Positions 23,816 through 34,365 are shown, counted from the stretch's first letter. The stretch is 64,000 nucleotides of DNA from Lepas anatifera (GCA_034440635.1 JAOTON010002229.1:186001-250000), one strand, 5' to 3'. Numbers and translations are program-made. Notes: generated from the letters alone by a model not told the origin.

Positions 23816-24656
23816 GAATGTGGAAAATGAGTAGGACATTTTAACAATTGAATGGGTTTTGACATTTTAATAGTCCTATCCTAACCACCCGACGATTTGG
23901 GTTTTTCGACGTGCCCACGATTTGGATTTTTAGCTCTGCATCATTTCATGCAAAGTTATTGACCTAAGTCTGAACACTGCTTAAATAGCCCCAGACGACC
24001 TCTCAGAAGTCAAAGGTAAGAAATTGCGACATAAACCTGGAAAGGGGCCCAGAATACAACGATTTTGTGAATATGAAGGTATTCTCAGTGGTATCTACAC
24101 AAATACAGCCCAATTTCTGTTTTTCCCGTGTATTACCAATGGAGAGGTCACGGTCCGTACTTGACCTTAGGTCATCGATATGAAAAATCCCGGCATATGT
24201 GTTGTGGCACTCGGTGGGCTCATTATGTGATATAAGCTTCAATCAGACAGATTCACGCATTTCTTACTTATGCCTTCTTAAAAAATTTTGAGGTGAGGTC
24301 ACTTGACCTGCACTGGTGATCTGACCTGAGATGACCCAAGCTTAAAATTTGGGTAAAAGTTGTGAAATCGATCACGGATAAGGCGTGCCAAGTACGGCAG
24401 CGTGAAGCCGCCGTTTTTCGAACTGCCGGAAAAACACGAGGAGGGTGCTCAAACACCCCCGCCGGGGAGAGGGTTAAGCTTCAGGCAATTACGCTGGAGC
24501 CATCTCGACAGAGTTCGGAAGACCTAGGGAGAAGGTGGGGCCACGATAGGACCCCTCCACTTTGAATCCGCCATTGTATCGGTCAAGTCAAACAAGTTAA
24601 ACGGGTTCTGTTAACACTGAACATTTTTTGGCAGACAACACCAAATTTTAAACAGG

Positions 24657-24830
24657 GGGCGCCGCGGTGTAGTGGTTACGACGCTCGTTTTCTAGCGGGC
24701 CGACCCGGGTTCAAGGCTCGGCGGATTTCCTAAACAAGGAGCAATCTGACTCTCGAGAAACCCTTCCAACAGGGAAAAAGTTGGCGGCATCATATAACAC
24801 TCGCAGTTGGTGCCTCGATAAACCTCAAAA
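24657..24830 (+). repeat. tRNA-derived SINE, copy S2
   Basis: The head GCGGTGTAGTGGTTACGACG (about 24663) and B box GGGTTCAAGGC (24708-24718) resemble a tRNA-type polymerase III promoter. The body CGAGAAACCCTTCCAACAGG and tail CAGTTGGTGCCTCGATAA are shared with S1 and the fragments at 17026 and 48568. It is part of a SINE, not a functional tRNA: the downstream half diverges from a cloverleaf. Confidence 0.75.
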
Positions 24831-25615
24831 CGTATTAAATGCTAAACAATGCTTTGGAGAGGGAGCGTTGACGATCACTAAGTGTTTTTAGGCTTGAGAC
24901 AGCTCCTAGATCCACCACTTAAAACCTTGGCTGAACTCTTGACTTCCTAGACTATGTTCCGTGCTAAATTTTATGACTTCAATGTCAGGTGGCATTCGAT
25001 GGTGACGAAGGTGGCGGGTCACGGTGGCTCACGAACTGCGGGTGGGGAAGTTTAGAGCCTTCAAGCTCAGTACCTACCCAGTGCTCCATTCAGTTTCTGC
25101 ATCTTGCCTACGTACGTATGAATAATAGTAATAATAATGAGTATACTAGTATCATGGTATAAGAACGATATGCCTTAATAATATAAGGGCATCAAAAACT
25201 GTTTTGATGATTCTGAGAAACTAGGTTTTTTCTAGCCTTAAAACTTTTACAATTGTTTATTTGTTGAAAATAAAACAAATTGGAGCAATATTTACCCACT
25301 GTGTGTGTACCATCATTTGAATCAATTACATGTGGATATTAGATGGCATTTGCAATTACATATAAATGGAAAACGACTTCAAAAGCTGGTCTGTAAGCCT
25401 AAATAGATAAATTCCCCCAGGCTCTCGTATTGTGAACATTTGCTAACAAACAAACTTAACATATAAGTCATTACCCAGAGTATCAAAAGCTTCCCTGAAA
25501 AGCAAGAAATGAAAATATTTAGAATATAGGGGTGTTATCGACCTGCCAATATGTCCTGGAACGCTAAAAATGTATGGTGTCTTTGCACTGTATCAACTGC
25601 ATACGGCCAGCATCC

Positions 25616-25618
<3 letters not shown>
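24831..25618. other. No recognisable gene
   Basis: AT-rich sequence with no frames or repeats I can assign. Confidence 0.5.

Positions 25619-25662
<44 letters not shown>
25619..25662. repeat. (TA)n microsatellite
   Basis: About 44 bp of alternating T and A. Confidence 0.97.
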
Positions 25663-25665
<3 letters not shown>

Positions 25666-25689
25666 CTTCTGATAGATTTCGGAGTGATG

Positions 25690-25985
25690 AGGCCAGGAGC
25701 ATGATTATAAGTTGACAGGGTGTTTAATGGCCTGCCTCCTCAAATTCTGGAAGCAAAATGGATCTAATACACTGGGATTATACATTTGGACATAGCCCTT
25801 CATCAGAATAAGGTAGGTAAATGATATCGTAGACTATATTAAGTAGGTAAACGATATAGTTTACCTGCCTCATTCTGATAAAAGGCTGTGCCCCCATAAA
25901 CACCCAGTGTATCAAATGCATTTCACATCCAGGATTGGAGTAGGCAAGCCATCAAACATCCTGTCAGCTTAGATCCACTTCTCTT
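25690..25985. repeat. Foldback pair of repeat family F
   Basis: The left arm (about 25695-25800) reads inverted and the right arm (about 25868-25980) direct. Shared phrases are GTTTAATGGCCTGCC / GGCAAGCCATCAAAC and ACACTGGGATTATA / CACCCAGTGTATC. The CTGATGAAGGGCTATG motif lies at the inner end of the left arm (minus strand, about 25787-25802) and CTGATAAAAGGCTGTGCC in the right arm. The loop holds an extra small inverted repeat (GGTAGGTAAATGATAT / ATATAGTTTACCTGCC). Confidence 0.65.
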
Positions 25986-26077
25986 CAAACAGTGCAGATG
26001 CTTGAAAAGTAGCGCTCGCATTTCTACGTGGTTATAAAACGTTGCACCAGAGTAATGTGAAACGGCTGTGCAAAGTT

Positions 26078-26341
26078 CTAAGGCGATCCAGGAGGAAGGT
26101 TTCGTCGGAAGACTGGATTAAAGATGCTGTCGGTTTTCATGTGTTGTGGTGTAGATTTCATTTCGCCTCCATTTTTCCATAAAACAATAAAGAATAGTGC
26201 ACAGTGATTAAGTTCAGGCTGAACTATTCCGCGAAAATCGAGTTGATCATCATTGTGCATTTCATTAATACTTCCTTGTCCACATATAGTATCGCATTCG
26301 GATATCATACATAAGACAACCAGCGTCAATACGATGGGCAT
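26078..26341 (-). CDS. Hypothetical minus-strand frame with signal-peptide-like start
   Basis: From an ATG at 26341 the minus strand encodes about 88 residues beginning MPIVLTLVVLCMISECDTIC, a hydrophobic core followed by small and polar residues as in a secretion signal. A hydrophilic stretch and a second hydrophobic patch (ALFFIVLWKN) follow. Nothing downstream is recognisable and no splice sites could be confirmed. It may be a first exon or a chance frame. A longer frame with an earlier ATG at 26410 also exists. Confidence 0.2.
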   Translation of the reverse strand: MPIVLTLVVLCMISECDTICGQGSINEMHNDDQLDFRGIVQPELNHCALFFIVLWKNGGEMKSTPQHMKTDSIFNPVFRRNLPPGSP

Positions 26342-26599
26342 TAAAGCCTCGGACGGGCGCCAAATTTCAGCATTCAAGCACACAATTCCAAACACCAATA
26401 GGCCATTCAAACTCGCACAAATTCAGGTCCCTCTTTGCATTCACTTCACGCAGTTCAAACTTCATTCGAAACACATGAAACAAACGCACACGTCACGCGG
26501 GCGTATCGAATAACTCCAACGTCAATACCTATAGGTGCACATTAGAAACCACTTCTGGGCATTCTACTGCCATGTAGAATACCAGGAAATTCTGAAGGT

Positions 26600-27150
26600 C
26601 TCTTCAACTTGAACTTTACTAATGCACTGTCAGCCCCAACTGTGTTGCCTGGCCCACTACAAGGCAGTCACACACTTACATCCCAAGACACGAGCATATC
26701 CATCAACAGTTCTCAACGACTGTTCCTCATGCCTGTCCTGAAACACGATTTTTTTGCAGAAAAAGTGACTATTAACTTCAGATGCAAAGCAAATAAAGCC
26801 TTGCATGAAGCGAGAGAAAACATCTGAGAAGGCAGTCCCTGACCTAAATCCAATGATTATAATATGGATGCAGTCTTGCCTTCACCACGATAGTGTTTCG
26901 CTGATTATTTAATCCGCGTAAGCTAAAATTGCTGTGAACCATTCTGATAGCTTTGCCTCACAGAAATGAGCCAACTGACCAAATAGTTCGAAAAAAAGAG
27001 AGCCGCATTGTTATCGTTTCCTATCGTCACAAACTGCAAAATCATATCCACAAGAAGGCAACGAGTTCAAAAACTTCGAAAACTAGTTATCCCCATGCGC
27101 CTAAGTAGGTGGTACAGACGTCACACATTTTCACTTTTCAGTCCAAGTTC
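26600..27150. other. No recognisable gene
   Basis: No supported feature; open frames are at most about 72 codons. Confidence 0.45.
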
Positions 27151-27534
27151 TCACTTGGAATTGTTAGCTCCCCCACCTTCGCTCATCGTCAGCCAGCCTG
27201 ATTGTGCCCATTGACCTTTTCTCAGAGAGGCAGGGATGCCTGAGTGTATACTTCCGATGGAGCACCAGCACTTCCAAGATTTCGAAGTACGAAAAATCTC
27301 ACGTCCGGCCATAACAGGAAAGGAAGGAAAATAAAACAAACGGCCAGGTAAACACGAAATAATTATCATCAGGTGCACGGAAAACCATTCGATGAGTCCG
27401 GAGAAGAGCCAAGTAATTTCGTCCCAATACTGCGCCCCTGTGAGACAGCTCAGCTCCATGTCCTCTGTGCCAGGTTCTGTCAAAACTCGGGTCAATACAA
27501 AATAACCAGTCATTATCTCTAAAATTCGATACAA
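27151..27534 (-). CDS. Hypothetical 127-codon frame, unassigned
   Basis: The minus frame contains a hydrophobic, tryptophan-rich middle (WDEITWLFSGLIEWFSVHLM), then IIISCLPG. A second minus frame overlaps it (27299-27550), so at least one is chance. I recognise no family. It sits beside the CpG-rich segment at 27650 and could be part of a host gene on the minus strand. Confidence 0.2.
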   Translation of the reverse strand: MYRILEIMTGYFVLTRVLTEPGTEDMELSCLTGAQYWDEITWLFSGLIEWFSVHLMIIISCLPGRLFYFPSFPVMAGREIFRTSKSWKCWCSIGSIHSGIPASLRKGQWAQSGWLTMSEGGGANNSK

Positions 27535-27649
27535 TTTCCATTATCAACATCTAACGTTAGTCATGTTAACACACTCAACACTCAAGACAGTGATCAATAC
27601 ATGTCAGCACGCAAACAAAACGAAACACGCCGGAGCATCACTTACAAAA

Positions 27650-28110
27650 GCACATGAGAGTTCCCGGGCGCTCGGCGCCCGTCGTCGCCTTTTCCGCCCG
27701 CGGCACTGTTGCCATGCGCCGTCTGACCAATCAGGGACGAGTAACCACCGGCGTCAGCAAATATCACTGTTTCCATTATGCCAGCCTCAGAAAGGATTAC
27801 TCAACCTGGAATATCACGTGCATATTGCCAGACAGTTTGAAATGTATGGAGGTTGTGGTGGAGGCGGCAGTCTGGTGGTCGCCACTCGGCACCAATCGTC
27901 CACCCGCAGGCACACAGCCACCACCGAGAGTGTCCTGGTCAGGACTGTGGTCATTAGCAGCTTGCTGTCAGCACCAGAGCCAGCAGCAGTGACAGCGAGG
28001 TCACCGCCATGTCGCAGTGGTAGCTGCGGTGCGCGTGCCCCGTCGTCTGCATGGCCGCAGGGTCATCCGCTGGAACGGACACAGAGAGCGGCTGGTTACA
28101 CAGGGTCAGC
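27650..28110. promoter_or_regulatory. CpG-rich segment, possible CpG island
   Basis: CpG dinucleotides are frequent (GGGCGCTCGGCGCCCGTCGTCG at the left edge is partly palindromic), and a CCAAT-type GACCAATCAG lies at about 27724. Frames of 203 and 112 codons are open on the plus strand, as expected by chance in GC-rich DNA. This may mark a promoter or first exon. No transcript direction can be fixed. Confidence 0.3.
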
Positions 28111-28259
28111 TGTCTTGCACAGGGCTGTAGACAGAACTTTCAATGAAGTAGGTGGATCGCTCTTCTCCAGCTGAGCTTCGAACCGCCTCAAACGTTCGTC
28201 AACAAGGGGAGCGGAGATCATTGAGAGCTGTTATCAGGTTCCTCGAGTCGCCGAGAGCA

Positions 28260-28760
28260 TAGGACGTGTATGAACGCAACATCCATGCTGGGCAGCTTTC
28301 ATCTAGTCTCAACGGTCATGCTGAGCCGAGGCTTTATGGCACAAGTTGTTGCTAGTTACAGTACATATGAAAAACACTTTCAACTTGCTAGTGGTCCTGC
28401 CACCAACATTTCAGAACAATTTCACATAATCAGGACGAATAAGCGTAAATGCTCGACATTGGTTCTAGGTGAAATTGCAACGGCATTTTCTAGAAAACAA
28501 AACCACATCCGGCCAAATCCTCCATCCCTAATTGTGAATACGCACAAACAGAAGAGGCCTTGCCCATCACCGCACAAAGCCTGCATCTCATTGGCCCACG
28601 AGTCCCCATATTTGAGCCACCAGCATTGGCGAGTCAGTTTCTGACATCCGATTGCCTTGAAGGCTGGATGAATAAAGGTGTGCGCCACACTAGAGCTGTC
28701 AGCGTGTTGATAGTCAGTGTCTCGATCGGTGGTTTTGGGCGGCCCGACAACTGAGATCAT
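28260..28760. other. Overlapping open frames, unassigned
   Basis: A 124-codon plus frame (28270-28644) and a 112-codon minus frame (28422-28760) overlap. The minus frame has a Trp/Cys-rich segment (QCWWLKYGDSWANEMQALCG). Neither is recognised, and at most one can be real. Confidence 0.2.
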
Positions 28761-28769
28761 TTTGCGCCC

Positions 28770-29290
28770 ATTGATGTCAGGTCAGATCAGGTCACGTTAG
28801 AAGTAGGACTTGCCCTGGCAAGGTCAGACTATGTGTCATTCAATTGGACTTGACGAGACTATTCTAATTGTGTTTGTATATTTTATATGGCTCTACTATG
28901 CCAGAGATTATGAGAAACACTTGAGGTTGCATTATTTTCTGATAAAAGTATACTTTGTATCATGCATCATGAAGGCCAAGGTCAATGGTCAAAGTTGAAA
29001 ACCTTTGTTAAGGTGAAAGCCTTGTTTCCCGCCCAAAAACTGCTATAGTGCCAGTTATATTGTACAGTATTGGGAATATGTCATATTGTTACGTCACAGG
29101 CCAGTGACCTTGCTTAAAATTGACCTCAAACTTTCAGAGAACATTGTGAGGGACCTTGCCTCTATGACCTTTAGTCCTGCTTTTAGTGCATTTCTGGATT
29201 TTTGTTCGCATAATCATGAAATTTTTTCAATAGGTCTCCAGCATGACCCAGATTTGCCTTTTAAGGATATCGTTTGGCTATAGGTCAATA
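28770..29290. repeat. AGGTCA-rich remnant, subfamily unclear
   Basis: Contains GTCAGGTCAGATCAGGTCA at 28776 onwards, TGACCTTG, TTGACCTC and ATGACCTTTAG phrases in the style of the TTAA MITE interiors. No TTAA, motif or palindrome is visible at its edges. Confidence 0.45.
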
Positions 29291-29394
29291 AAACTTAGCT
29301 GCCTAAAAATATCTTGGTTACAGCGCCTATGGTCGGGCAACAAAACAAGGCATAAGATATTTAAGATACTAAGATATTCGAGCACAGTATCGGA

Positions 29395-30134
29395 TATAAC
29401 CTATCCGAGATATTGATGTTCGGACCCTCAATGCTAGAGAAAGTAAAATCACGAATAAGGAATCCTTTTTGGGTAGACGTGATAGCGGCATGGGAGATCT
29501 TTGTACGAAGTTATAGACCAATAGAAGAAGAGCTGGCCAGGGAAAGAATTTGGTTTTCTGATAATTCAAGGTTAAAGACTAGCATCATACGAAGCTGGGA
29601 TGCCCGGGGCATTCGCTTCATCGGCGACATTTGAAACCCTGCAAGCAAAAGCCTTATGCAAAAAAACGGAAATCGGAAACAAATACTGTATTCGTATGAG
29701 CTTTTTAGATTATGAATCCCTGACGAGATCCCTCCCTAATTCCTTACGACAATGTAATACACCAATAGTACTTGTACAGCCCGCACTACCCCTCAAAATT
29801 GAACTAATCGCTACCCAAAACAAAGTTGGTAGGTTAGCATATTCAGCCCTAATGACCAACGAACCAACCGACGATGATAAATGTAGATAAAAATGGGTCC
29901 GGGACATAGAGCACTATGAAAAAGGAACATTCATTAAGGTAGTAACAGCAACGAGATCCGTACGGCTAAGAAGTTTTCATTACAAGTTAATAAAAAGAAG
30001 CATTGCTACTAATTTTTTTTTTTTAAAAGGCCCCCCCCCCTTAAAAGAGGGAGCCAGCCCCCCCCCCCCCCCCCAACAAAAAAAAACTCACTTACACCAC
30101 CCAAAAAAAAAAAAAAAAAACCACCCCCCCCCAG

Positions 30135-30207
<73 letters not shown>

Positions 30208-30277
30208 CAAAACCAAAACCCCCCCCAAAAAAAAAAAAAAAAAAAAAAACAAAAAAAAAAAAAAAAAAAAAAAAAAC

Positions 30278-30308
<31 letters not shown>

Positions 30309-30323
30309 CCCCCAAACCCCCCC

Positions 30324-30356
<33 letters not shown>

Positions 30357-30416
30357 ACCCCCACCCCCCCCCCCACCCAACCAAACCCCCCCCCCACACA
30401 AAAAAAAAACCAAAAA

Positions 30417-30468
<52 letters not shown>

Positions 30469-30565
30469 CAACCAAAAAACACACCCACCCCCCCCCAACC
30501 CCCCACCCACACCCCCACACACCCCCCCACCAAAAACACCACCCCCCCCCCCCCCCAACCCAACC

Positions 30566-30608
<43 letters not shown>

Positions 30609-30615
30609 ACACACA

Positions 30616-30650
<35 letters not shown>

Positions 30651-31114
30651 AAAAATATTTAATTTATTAAATATTAAAAATTAAATTAAAATTTATTTTA
30701 ATTAGGTTATTATACCTCTGTGGCATCAGTGAAGATTCAAATTGCAGTTTTTGCAGAAGAAATGAAGAGACCATATACCATCTCTTTTGGGAATGTTCAA
30801 TATCTCAGAACTTTATCGCAGACTTAACCCGCGCATTTCTTGTCGTAGGATAAGACTTTAGAATAACTCGACAAAGATGATTCTTACTTAAATCATGCAA
30901 CACTTTAGACACTCTGGTCTTAACATTGGCAAAATACGTATTGTACCGAGCCAAATTGGTGGAAACACTACCTAGCGTTACTCATTTTAGAGCAGCCTTG
31001 CAGTCTGAAAGAGAAATTGATCATTATACTGCGGTCCATAGCAATAACTTAGACACCCACACCATAAAAAGTGGCAGCCGCTGGAAATGTTTGGTACACA
31101 GTGATTCATCTTAA
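29395..31114 (+). pseudogene. LINE (L1/Tx1-like) polymerase C-terminal region, interrupted
   Basis: The frame at 29413-29634 reads NPFWVDVIAAW and IWFSDNSRLKTSIIRSWDAR, the pattern found downstream of the reverse transcriptase core in L1/Tx1-type LINEs. After a frameshift near 29600 the frame continues through one stop (29888) to HYKLIKRSIATN at about 30010. Past the A/C block the same frame resumes with YLCGISEDSNCSFCRR and EETIYHLFWEC (30713-30820), a Cys-x2-Cys...His...Cys motif typical of LINE C-termini, and ends with AKYVLYRAKLVETLPSVTHF to a stop at 31112-31114. The endonuclease and catalytic reverse transcriptase motifs are absent. Frameshift, stops and the insertion make it inactive. 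Confidence 0.75.
30012..30705. repeat. A/C homopolymer block splitting the LINE
   Basis: From about 30028 to 30648 nearly every base is A or C, in long runs of one or the other. A short TTTTTTTTT run leads in and a pure A/T stretch (30654-30705) leads out. Real microsatellites repeat a unit; this does not. The pattern resembles a noisy consensus of failed reads or gap filling. Open frames of up to 213 codons on the minus strand are poly-Gly/poly-Phe artefacts. Confidence 0.9.
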
Positions 31115-31313
31115 GTGATCCGTATATATTCTGAAAAGTGAATATCCTGATATAAACACTCCATCTTGCCAACAACTGAGCGCTGCACGACTCTCTCCCT
31201 GAACAACCTGTGTCTGTAATGTCTCGCTTAGCCTCCGTTACCGTCTCAAGTGCGCGTTATATTGGCGCTACCTGAAGCCGCGAGCCGGCCTCGTTCTGTA
31301 TTGTTGCTTGCCT

Positions 31314-31600
31314 AGGGCTGCCCGTTTTACTGGCACCCCCCCAGGTTTGCAAAATAGTCCACCAGATTCCCATTATTTGGCCTAAATGCTACTCAGGACT
31401 GGTTTTGGTTTCCTCGAGACTCGAAAACTGACCATGCGCAGCGGGGATGAACATAACCCCCTTATATCGTGCCAATACAGAGTGGTACAGGAGGCCTGAA
31501 AGCCAAGAAAGCCTGAGCCAAGAAAAATCATCGCTCCATCGTAATTGGTTTTTGAGCTAGAGGCTTCATATAGTTTTCTTCTGTTTTAGATTCCAGATCT
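31314..31600 (+). repeat. Dispersed repeat G, copy 1
   Basis: Order here: GGGCTGCCCGTTTTACTGGC, ATTTGGCCTAAATGCTACTC, CATGCGCAGCGGGGATGAAC, GTACAGGAGGCC, then ATCGTAATTGGTTTTTGAGC. The second copy at 33846-34090 has the first four blocks inverted but the last in the same orientation. Confidence 0.7.
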
Positions 31601-31654
31601 CAAGAAATTATAATATAGTGATGGCATAAAAATGTCACTACACGTTGGTAACGC

Positions 31655-31912
31655 CATTGGCGGATCCAGGGGTGGAGGCAAAGAGGGGCAGGTGCTCTCC
31701 CCCGACCGACCGTCGGCGCCCCATAAAATGGTCACGGCGCTCCTCGGATGGGTCGATGGCGCCCCCTGAAATATGTCGCTTCCCCCCGTGGGAAAATCGG
31801 CAACCCGCTACAGGAATGGGCGCCCACCTAATGGGATTTTCCGGCCAAAAGGGGCCAGTTTTACCCTTGGTCCGGATGGCACCCCCACTCCTTGATCCTT
31901 GGTCCGGCTATG
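31655..31912. mobile_element. hAT MITE family H, copy H3
   Basis: The left end CATTGGCGGATCCAGG (31655-31670) and right end CCTTGGTCCGGCTATG (31897-31912) are mutated versions of the H2 termini. The flanks GGTAACGC and TGTAACGG agree at 6 of 8 positions, a decayed 8-bp duplication. The interior shares GGCGCCC and GGTCACGGCGC with H2. Confidence 0.75.
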
Positions 31913-31919
31913 TGTAACG

Positions 31920-32950
31920 GTTGTTTTAATCAAGGGCTCAAAATGATATAACATCAATCTTTAATTAACTAGAACGCTTTTCGTTCAATGTTTCAAACAA
32001 ACACAAAACATACTTGTGTTTTGAATTCAGGTTTCCGTCAAATTACGCTTTGGTCACGCGTAAGAACACCACAATTCTGCTTTGCTGACGGCCATTTTCA
32101 GTTCCATCACAGAGACTATTGATGGTATTTGATGACTCTGATGCTCAGTACGATTGACTCAAATAACTACTTGGGCGGGAATATGACCAAAAGCAATAAG
32201 CTGAATAAAACTTGCAATTTATACCGAAACGTGTTTGGTTTGGAGCATATCGACAACTGCAGCTAATGGCATGTTCCGTGCTATTAAGTAAACACATGTG
32301 TAAAATTGCCATGTTTATCCTCCATAGTCATTAAATGGTGAAATCATCAGGCTGGCATCCAACGACCGAAAACAAATTATGAAGATTTTAGTCCTCCGCT
32401 AATTAGCAGCAGGACTAAAACCGTCATAACTTGTTGGTCACCGAATGCAAACATGATAATTCCACCATTTAAAGACTATAGAGCACACTTCCTCAATTAT
32501 TCGCTACAATGTTCAAGCTGATCTTAATAATACATTTTTTGCCGGCTTAAGAAAACGTGATTTCTGTGGGCATCTTATTTTCAAAACATATGATTATTAG
32601 AATGGTCTCATTATGTTGTTGGGACCAGCCAGAGCCGTACTTCTGTGACCAGAAGGTCACATAAATCTGAAAGGTAACAGTGGTATACTTTTACCATCGA
32701 TGGCTAGATGTTAGCATTCGCAATTCTCGTTTGGAATCATGCCGTTATTTTTAGTAAAATTCCGATATGCATTGACATGGAAAAAGTTTCAGGTTTCAGC
32801 GGCCGTGAAATCGATGTGGCACGGTAAATGAAGGAAGTAAGCAAGGTTTCCCGTGTTCCAATGAATTCTTGAACGTATCATATCCATTTGATATCAATCC
32901 AAAAAAGTCACTTTGAAGGGTTTCATCCTGTTGTTTGGGCCCGCTACGTT
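31920..32950. other. No recognisable gene
   Basis: AT-rich sequence with no long open frame until 32796. Nothing assigned. Confidence 0.5.
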
Positions 32951-33123
32951 CAGTTCGGTCTTGGATGTGAGCTCCATGGAGCTGGACTTCTCGAGGGAGT
33001 ACTGCAGAGGGGGTTGTGGGCGAGGATAATTGTTGGCTCGGCGGTGCCTGCCCAACAATTGCCCTGAGCCCTTCTCCCTCGAGAAGCCCAGCTTCAAAGA
33101 CCTCACCTCCAGGACCGAACTGG
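32951..33123. repeat. 173-bp imperfect palindrome
   Basis: Arms 32951-32999 and 33074-33123 are inverted copies (about 40 of 49 bases), sharing CAGTTCGGTC and CTTCTCGAGGGAG. The loop has its own stem (AATTGTTGG / CCCAACAATT). Both strands translate to SLEKxSxxxLTSxTEL, so the inverted copy preserves a short open frame. A 186-codon minus frame (32894-33454) crosses it. I do not recognise the protein. Confidence 0.7.
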
Positions 33124-33845
33124 CCGACTCGTGTGACCAAAAATTATTCATGCTCATGGGGTCAACCACAAGTGAATGGCGAGGGATTCCAAACTGTGTA
33201 GTGAGGACCATTAGCACAAGGAAACTGAGGAGTTTTTGCGACCTGTCAAAGTGAATAACAGCCTGGCCGAGAGGTGCTGCTGCACCATCACAAAGTACAG
33301 CAAGATTCTTACCCCGAAAGACAGGCTCAGAAGAAAAAAACTGCTTCAGGGTATGTAGATGTTCTGGAAGGTAAATGCCAACTCCACAGAGAAGAGACTG
33401 ACCGACAAAAATTACTAGTAGATGAAGTTCAAAGGTTTGCACCGCATTTAACACTGATATCTAAACTGAAAATATAGGCCGGCGTTGCTGATGGCGTCGG
33501 CGGCTTAGAGGTGCTGTGAAGGGAGAATCATCAATGCTTCTTGTGAATGACTGTGACTTGGTACTGTGTTACACGTGAAGCTCCTTGTTGCAATCGTTCT
33601 CAATGAAGCGCAATAGATGATGCGTGTGTATATAAACACTAGTCTTTTGATAGACATATTTTATAGGTTATAGTTTCCATGATCTAGTTTGGGGTCTTAG
33701 TGCGATATAGGGGATATGCCCTATCCATACACAATTATTCTATTCTGCTGACGTTACTAAATGGTCATTTTTCGAAAGCCCAATGTCTAAAACTAGCGTT
33801 TCCCGTGTTCATTTAAACCACCCAATAAACAGCCTTCATTTGGAG
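33124..33845. other. No recognisable gene
   Basis: The plus frame from 33030 continues to 33254 (74 codons) and further short frames follow. None is recognised. 33480-33845 is AT-rich and empty. Confidence 0.4.
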
Positions 33846-34090
33846 CAAAAATCATCGTTCCATCGTAATTGGTTTTTGAGCTAGAGGTTTCGTATCGCTT
33901 TTTTCTGGCCTCCTGTACCACTCTGTATTGGTACGATTTAGGGAGCTATGTTCATCCCCGCTGCGCATGTTCAGTTTTCGAGTTTCGAGGAAACCAAAAC
34001 CAGTTCTGAGTAGCATTTAGGCCAAATAATGGGAATCTGGTGGACTATTTTGCAACCCTGGGGGTGCCAGTAAAATAGGCAGCCCTATTG
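33846..34090 (-). repeat. Dispersed repeat G, copy 2 (internally inverted)
   Basis: Begins ATCGTAATTGGTTTTTGAGC in the same direction as copy 1, then runs GGCCTCCTGTACC, GTTCATCCCCGCTGCGCATG and GAGTAGCATTTAGGCCAAAT to GCCAGTAAAATAGGCAGCCC as the reverse complement of copy 1. Confidence 0.7.
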
Positions 34091-34294
34091 CTTGCTGTAT
34101 ACGTTGCACAATGAAAAAGAAGAGTAAATAGTGAAATAAACAGAAAAAGTGAAAACAAAATAAATAAATAAGACTTGGCTGTATTGCAGATCGCCATCGT
34201 CCCCACAAAAACCCCCAAAAGGGCGCTTCTCCAACGCGTTTGGTTTTCGATATCTCAGAGGTCGGATACTTTAGAACTCCCGCCACTTTTTCAT

Positions 34295-34301
34295 TTATAT
34301 A

Positions 34302-34338
<37 letters not shown>

Positions 34339-34365
34339 CACAGCCCTTTATCAGAGCCAGCATTC
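34295..34365. repeat. (TA)n microsatellite abutting a repeat F end
   Basis: TATATTTATATATATA runs to about 34335 and is followed at once by GGGCACAGCCCTTTATCAG, the reverse complement of the CTGATGAAGGGCTGTGCC motif of family F. Confidence 0.8.

Larger units (their letters stand above)
19893..24477 (+). mobile_element. TTAA MITE subfamily E, apparently split by later DNA
   Basis: A left-type end starts TTAACCCGCG at 19893, with two motifs (GCCCCGGTGGG, then GCTCTGGTGGGG) and palindrome-like GGGTGTTTGAACATCC at about 19938. A right-type end stops at TTAA 24474-24477 after GGGTGCTCAAACACCC (24443-24458) and one motif. Both halves carry E-type palindromes, so I infer one element. E-like body is readable only at about 19893-20400 and 23940-24477. 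The 3.5 kb between includes the complete C element and unrelated sequence. Two independent truncated copies is the alternative. Confidence 0.5.

Noticed and set aside
24657..24730. Functional tRNA gene
   Set aside because: A- and B-box-like sequences are present, but the body and tail match a dispersed SINE and the 3' half does not complete a cloverleaf.
30009..30650. Minus-strand frames of 174-213 codons rich in Gly, Phe and Trp
   Set aside because: They are direct translations of the A/C homopolymer block and have no protein-like composition.
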